Of a DNA stretch of 8,560 bases, positions 5,961 through 8,560 are shown one piece after another. The notes beneath the pieces are model-generated. The model did no database searches, was not told the DNA's origin, and saw only the letters and a program-made list of their open reading frames with translations. The position numbers and the translations under genes are program-made. Numbering within the stretch: position 1 is the stretch's first letter; every line of letters begins with the position of its first letter. This stretch comes from Fimbriimonadales bacterium (lineage in GTDB: Bacteria > Armatimonadota > Fimbriimonadia > Fimbriimonadales > ATM1): positions 1 to 8,560 of the forward strand of contig JAICGT010000035.1 in NCBI GenBank assembly GCA_025922995.1, written 5' to 3'.

Positions 5961-7568
5961 TTATCGTCGGTCGATTTTTGCCGGCTTATCGAGTATCTGA
6001 CCTTGGCTCCTCAGCTTGTCCTGCAGAGTGCGTACACCCAATTCCTGAACGTCGTGGTTGCCTCGGGCTGCCATCGCGGCCGCAACCCCCGCCGACTGGC
6101 CGAGAACCATAAAGACCGGCTCCATCCGAATCGAACTAAAAGCCACATGAGACGCCGATAGGCAAACCGGAACAAGCAGATTTCTGCATTCCGAAGACTT
6201 TGGGGTGATCGCTTCGTATGGGATCGCAAACGGCCCCGCCGTCTGAATCTGAAGGTCGCCTTCATTAACCACACGTCGATTCACAACCACCCGGCGACAG
6301 TTGTGGGAGTCGATCATATAAGATGCCATGCCAATAGACGTCGAGGTCGATGCGGATTGTTCCAGGTCGCGCTGTGTCACAACGTAAGCCCCGACCATGC
6401 GCCGCGCCTCTCTAACATACAGTTGCGGCGGCCAATTGTTGGTTTCGGTGAACTCATCGCGGGCTAATCCGAACGCTTTTGCTTCACGACGCAGGCTCTC
6501 GGGCAGGCGAGGTTCGGTGCACAGATAGGTAAACAGGCCGCGAATGTAGTTCTCGTGTCGTTTTGCGATTACTTGTCGCTGGACTGCTGTTGCGTTCGGA
6601 TAATCGGAGGAGCCGCCGATCAAATCGGTGGAGATCGGACCTCGATTGTTTAAGTCGAATTTTCCATTCGGCAGGGCGTCGAGTTGCACCAAGTCCCTCA
6701 TTCTCACCTTCTTCCCCGCGGACCGAAGAGAGGCAACGTGTCGAGCGACAAGCTCGTAATTGGCCGGATCGTAGTCGTCGGGCTTTTCGATCGGAACTCG
6801 GTTCGCAGCTTTCGTCACGCAGAGACGGTAAGTGTACGCCTGAACCGAGCCGTCACCATCTCCCGGCCTTCCCATCGGCTCCGGCATGATCCCGGGTAGC
6901 AAGCCCGATGAACTTAGCCCTTTGACCACATAAGGATCGACGAAATCGACAAACTGGTGCTTTGGAGTTCGCGTTCGGACTCCGGCGAGCGACTCTCCGT
7001 AAGCGTCCCTAGACTCCCTGCCCACGAAATAGCTGACTCCGGCAGCAGCCATGAGGTCTCCTTCGTAGCTTGCGTCTACGAAGACCTCGGCTGAAACCCG
7101 ACATCCATTCGCGAGAAGGAGGTTCTCGATCCGGCGGCTGGAAACCTGTGCCGAAACCAGTCGTGAACCCAGCGCGATCTTGATATTAGGCTCCGCGGCC
7201 AACATCCGGCGGAACACGCCCGCGGCGACGTCGGGTTCGATGCGCCATGCGATCTCCTTTCCGTACATCGCCCCCGCGCCTTCGTAAAACTCTCGGGCAA
7301 TGCCGCCGATAGTCGATTCTTTCCCCCGGTCTGCCAGGCCGATGCCCGATGCAGACATTCCTCCCAAGTGGGTAGTTGGCTCGATAAGAATGACCGAACT
7401 GCCTTCGCGGGCGGCGGCTAAGGCGGCTGCGATCCCCGCCGACGTCCCGCCATACACACATACGTCGGCGGAAAAGTCCGTTTGGGATCCATCGCCCAAC
7501 AGGGCAAGGGCGGTCAGGATGAAAAGCGCGAATGCCTTGAGCAACGTCCAAGAGCGTACCCAGGGCAT
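5961..7568 (-). CDS. Exported FAD-dependent oxidoreductase (FAD_oxidored family)
   Basis: The protein has 535 residues from the ATG at 7568. After an N-terminal hydrophobic segment (about residues 9-24) comes a Rossmann FAD-binding motif: YGGTSAGIAAALAAAREG (39-56), with the acidic ribose-binding Glu63 and THLGGM (66-71). Later hallmarks are VFVDASYEGDLMAAAG, FAIPYEAITPK, NLLVPVCLSASHV and SSIRMEPVFMVLGQSAG, which together are typical of the FAD_oxidored (PF12831-type) proteins common in Planctomycetota, Verrucomicrobiota and Armatimonadota. Substrates in that family are mostly undetermined. The frame extends upstream to a GTG at 7610 (549 residues), but that start would put about 14 extra residues ahead of the hydrophobic segment; neither start has a good Shine-Dalgarno site, so the ATG is preferred with modest certainty. 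No twin-arginine motif is visible despite the bound cofactor. It is the first gene of a tight same-strand series with the secreted repeat protein and leuB. Confidence 0.88.
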   Translation of the reverse strand: MPWVRSWTLLKAFALFILTALALLGDGSQTDFSADVCVYGGTSAGIAAALAAAREGSSVILIEPTTHLGGMSASGIGLADRGKESTIGGIAREFYEGAGAMYGKEIAWRIEPDVAAGVFRRMLAAEPNIKIALGSRLVSAQVSSRRIENLLLANGCRVSAEVFVDASYEGDLMAAAGVSYFVGRESRDAYGESLAGVRTRTPKHQFVDFVDPYVVKGLSSSGLLPGIMPEPMGRPGDGDGSVQAYTYRLCVTKAANRVPIEKPDDYDPANYELVARHVASLRSAGKKVRMRDLVQLDALPNGKFDLNNRGPISTDLIGGSSDYPNATAVQRQVIAKRHENYIRGLFTYLCTEPRLPESLRREAKAFGLARDEFTETNNWPPQLYVREARRMVGAYVVTQRDLEQSASTSTSIGMASYMIDSHNCRRVVVNRRVVNEGDLQIQTAGPFAIPYEAITPKSSECRNLLVPVCLSASHVAFSSIRMEPVFMVLGQSAGVAAAMAARGNHDVQELGVRTLQDKLRSQGQILDKPAKIDRR

Positions 7569-7587
7569 GGGAAAAGGGTCTAATCTG

Positions 7588-7602
7588 CCCGGAATTGCCG
7601 GG
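7588..7602. repeat. Small inverted repeat in the FAD gene leader
   Basis: CCCGG and CCGGG flank a five-base spacer (AATTG on the + strand) as a perfect 5-bp inverted repeat. On the minus strand it lies between the two candidate starts of the FAD gene, 19 bases before the ATG at 7568. It may fold in the mRNA leader or be an operator, but it is short enough to occur by chance. Confidence 0.35.
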
Positions 7603-7627
7603 AAAATCACCCAAAAGGATGATAACC

Positions 7628-7636
7628 TGGTATAAT
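7628..7636 (+). promoter_or_regulatory. Extended -10 promoter element reading rightward
   Basis: TGGTATAAT matches the sigma-70 extended -10 consensus (TG, one base, TATAAT) exactly. No convincing -35 lies 16-18 bases upstream (CACCCA at the 17-base position), which extended -10 promoters can tolerate. It points right, away from the FAD gene and toward the terminator at 7696-7735, with no reading frame between. Confidence 0.5.
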
Positions 7637-7642
7637 TACTGT

Positions 7643-7735
7643 AACGGTTGGCGAAGAAATCTGCTACAACTTAAGTGGACCAAGTTTCCAAGGTAGGGTC
7701 GGCGTTCAGTTCCCCGAGCGTCGGCCCAATTTTTT
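7643..7735 (+). ncRNA. Putative small non-coding RNA between the FAD and PPDK genes
   Basis: The boundaries are inferred: the 5' end is placed about seven bases after the TGGTATAAT element and the 3' end at the T run of the terminator at 7696-7735, giving about 93 nt. No + strand protein gene lies upstream to need this terminator, and the stretch has no ATG-initiated frame. A weaker helix (GTTG with CAAC, 7649-7670 region) may form near the 5' end. The sequence does not resemble 4.5S/SRP, 6S, tmRNA or a tRNA as far as I can see. The 3' end covers the stop codon of the PPDK gene on the other strand, so an antisense effect on PPDK mRNA is conceivable. Confidence 0.4.
7696..7735 (+). terminator. 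Intrinsic terminator on the + strand, beside the PPDK stop
   Basis: A 12-base stem (7696-7707 with 7716-7727) closes an eight-base loop and is followed by AA and six T (7730-7735). Three pairs are G·U in + strand RNA (7699-7724, 7702-7721, 7705-7718) and would be A·C mismatches in minus strand RNA; there is also no T run on the minus side. It therefore terminates a rightward transcript rather than serving PPDK, whose stop codon overlaps the T run. Confidence 0.75.
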
Positions 7736-8560
7736 ATGTTTTCCGGATCGTTGCTTGAGCCGCCGAAAGCCTGGCGATAGGCACCCGAAATGGTGAGCAG
7801 CTAACATAGTCCAGTCCAAGCTCATCGCAAAAGGCAATCGAGTCCGGGTCGCCCCCGTGCTCGCCGCAGATGCCGAGCTTTATGGTCGGATTCGTCCGGC
7901 GGCCCTCGTCGACGCAGATCCGCATAAGCGCGCCGACGCCGTCGCGGTCGATGGTTTCGAACGGATTCGTCGGCAAAATCTTCTGCTCAACATAAATTCC
8001 AAGGAATTTGCCTTCGGCGTCGTCCCTGCTGAAACCAAAGGTGGTCTGCGTTAAGTCGTTGGTTCCGAAGCTGAAGAACTCCGCTTCCTTGGCAATCTCC
8101 GCTGCGGTCAAAGCCGCTCGCGGAATCTCGATCATCGTGCCGAACTTGTAGTCGATGCTTTTCCCCTCTTTCGAAAGAGTCTCTTTCGCTACTTTCACGA
8201 GCTGATCGCGCACGACCTTGAGTTCGTTGACATGCCCCACAAGCGGAATCATAATCTCAGGCTGGGCGTCGATTCCTCGCTTGCCCACATTTATTGCTGC
8301 CTCCAATATGGCGCGCGTCTGCATCTCGACTATGCCTGGAAAGACAATCGACAGCCTGACGCCGCGCAGCCCAAGCATCGGATTCGACTCTCGCATTGCA
8401 TCGACCTCATGCAGCAGCGCTTGCTTCTCGTGAAGGATCGGGCCAACCTCCTTACCGTTGTAAAGCTGGTCGGTAAGGCGTGTGACCTCCACCAACAGCT
8501 CGTCATGCGCAGGCAAGAATTCATGAAGCGGTGGATCGATCAAACGGATGGTTACCGGCC
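7734..8560 (-). CDS. ppdK: Pyruvate, phosphate dikinase, C-terminal part
   Basis: PPDK reversibly converts pyruvate, ATP and phosphate to phosphoenolpyruvate, AMP and pyrophosphate in the cytoplasm. The frame enters from the right edge (last whole codon 8556-8558) and ends at TAA (7736-7734), giving 274 residues, about the last third of a usual 870-900. They form the PEP/pyruvate-binding TIM barrel. Visible motifs are VTIRLIDPPLHEFLP (PEP-binding Arg), NPMLGLRGVRL (second Arg), MIEIPRA (metal-binding Glu), FFSFGTNDLTQTTFGFSRDD (Asn and metal-binding Asp) and GICGEHGGDPDSI with the catalytic Cys. The GGDPDSI ending and the DPPLHEFLP motif separate it from PEP synthase and PTS enzyme I. The apparent TTG start at 8541-8543 is an internal leucine codon. 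One oddity is FPGI where the family usually has YPEI. Confidence 0.95.
   Translation of the reverse strand, partial: PVTIRLIDPPLHEFLPAHDELLVEVTRLTDQLYNGKEVGPILHEKQALLHEVDAMRESNPMLGLRGVRLSIVFPGIVEMQTRAILEAAINVGKRGIDAQPEIMIPLVGHVNELKVVRDQLVKVAKETLSKEGKSIDYKFGTMIEIPRAALTAAEIAKEAEFFSFGTNDLTQTTFGFSRDDAEGKFLGIYVEQKILPTNPFETIDRDGVGALMRICVDEGRRTNPTIKLGICGEHGGDPDSIAFCDELGLDYVSCSPFRVPIARLSAAQATIRKT

Noticed and set aside
7300..7635. Plus-strand open frame of 111 codons ending just at the TATAAT box
   Set aside because: It lies opposite the FAD-binding N-terminus, has no ribosome binding site or family resemblance, and is treated as a shadow; it does not explain the terminator at 7696-7735.
7680..7693. 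CCAAG direct repeat next to the terminator
   Set aside because: Two copies of five bases are expected by chance and no third copy or array is present.
7675..7764. GTG-initiated mini-frame inside the candidate small RNA
   Set aside because: It has no Shine-Dalgarno site, runs through the terminator stem and into antisense PPDK, and has no sign of coding.
1..8560. CRISPR array, insertion sequence or phage/integrase signatures
   Set aside because: No regularly spaced repeats, transposase or integrase motifs, or terminal inverted repeats were found; the tRNA shows no duplicated 3' end nearby that would suggest an attachment site.

Overview
The window reads as an ordinary chromosomal segment of a free-living, non-proteobacterial Gram-negative-type bacterium. 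The best guess is Armatimonadota (Fimbriimonadia-like), with Planctomycetota or Verrucomicrobiota as alternatives. Grounds: two proteins end in a PEP-CTERM (VPEP, hydrophobic stretch, RRRK) sorting signal; there is a secreted FAD_oxidored-type oxidoreductase; and one secreted protein has a C-terminal beta-rich region of a type I recall from such genomes. The taxonomic call is inference from recollection, not from a search.

Layout, left to right. 1-317 (+): the 3' end of a PEP-CTERM protein, closed by a strong intrinsic terminator. 400-1176 (+): surE, a 5'/3'-nucleotidase. 1133-2341 (-): a CPA2/NapA-type cation:proton antiporter, convergent with surE and overlapping it by 44 bp. 2370-2456 (-): tRNA-Leu(CAG) with encoded CCA, only 28 nt before the antiporter start. 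2597-3232 (+): a complete PEP-CTERM protein, paralogous to the first, again followed by a hairpin. 7568 down to 3292 (-): three closely packed genes, a FAD-dependent oxidoreductase, a 522-residue secreted protein with two copies of the same domain found in the PEP-CTERM proteins, and leuB one nucleotide downstream. 7643-7735 (+): a predicted short non-coding transcript with an extended -10 box and a strand-polarised terminator but no reading frame. 7734-8560 (-): the C-terminal third of pyruvate, phosphate dikinase.

There is no obvious single pathway. Housekeeping functions (nucleotide turnover, ion homeostasis, leucine biosynthesis, PEP/pyruvate interconversion, a tRNA) are interleaved with an expanding family of exported, PPC-like proteins carrying an ERxPDGPGA signature. 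No exosortase, mobile element or CRISPR array is seen. All gene-free gaps are shorter than 300 bases. The most interesting unexplained signals are the putative small RNA beside the PPDK gene and the modular secreted family, in which the PEP-CTERM tail has been exchanged for a proline linker plus a second domain copy.
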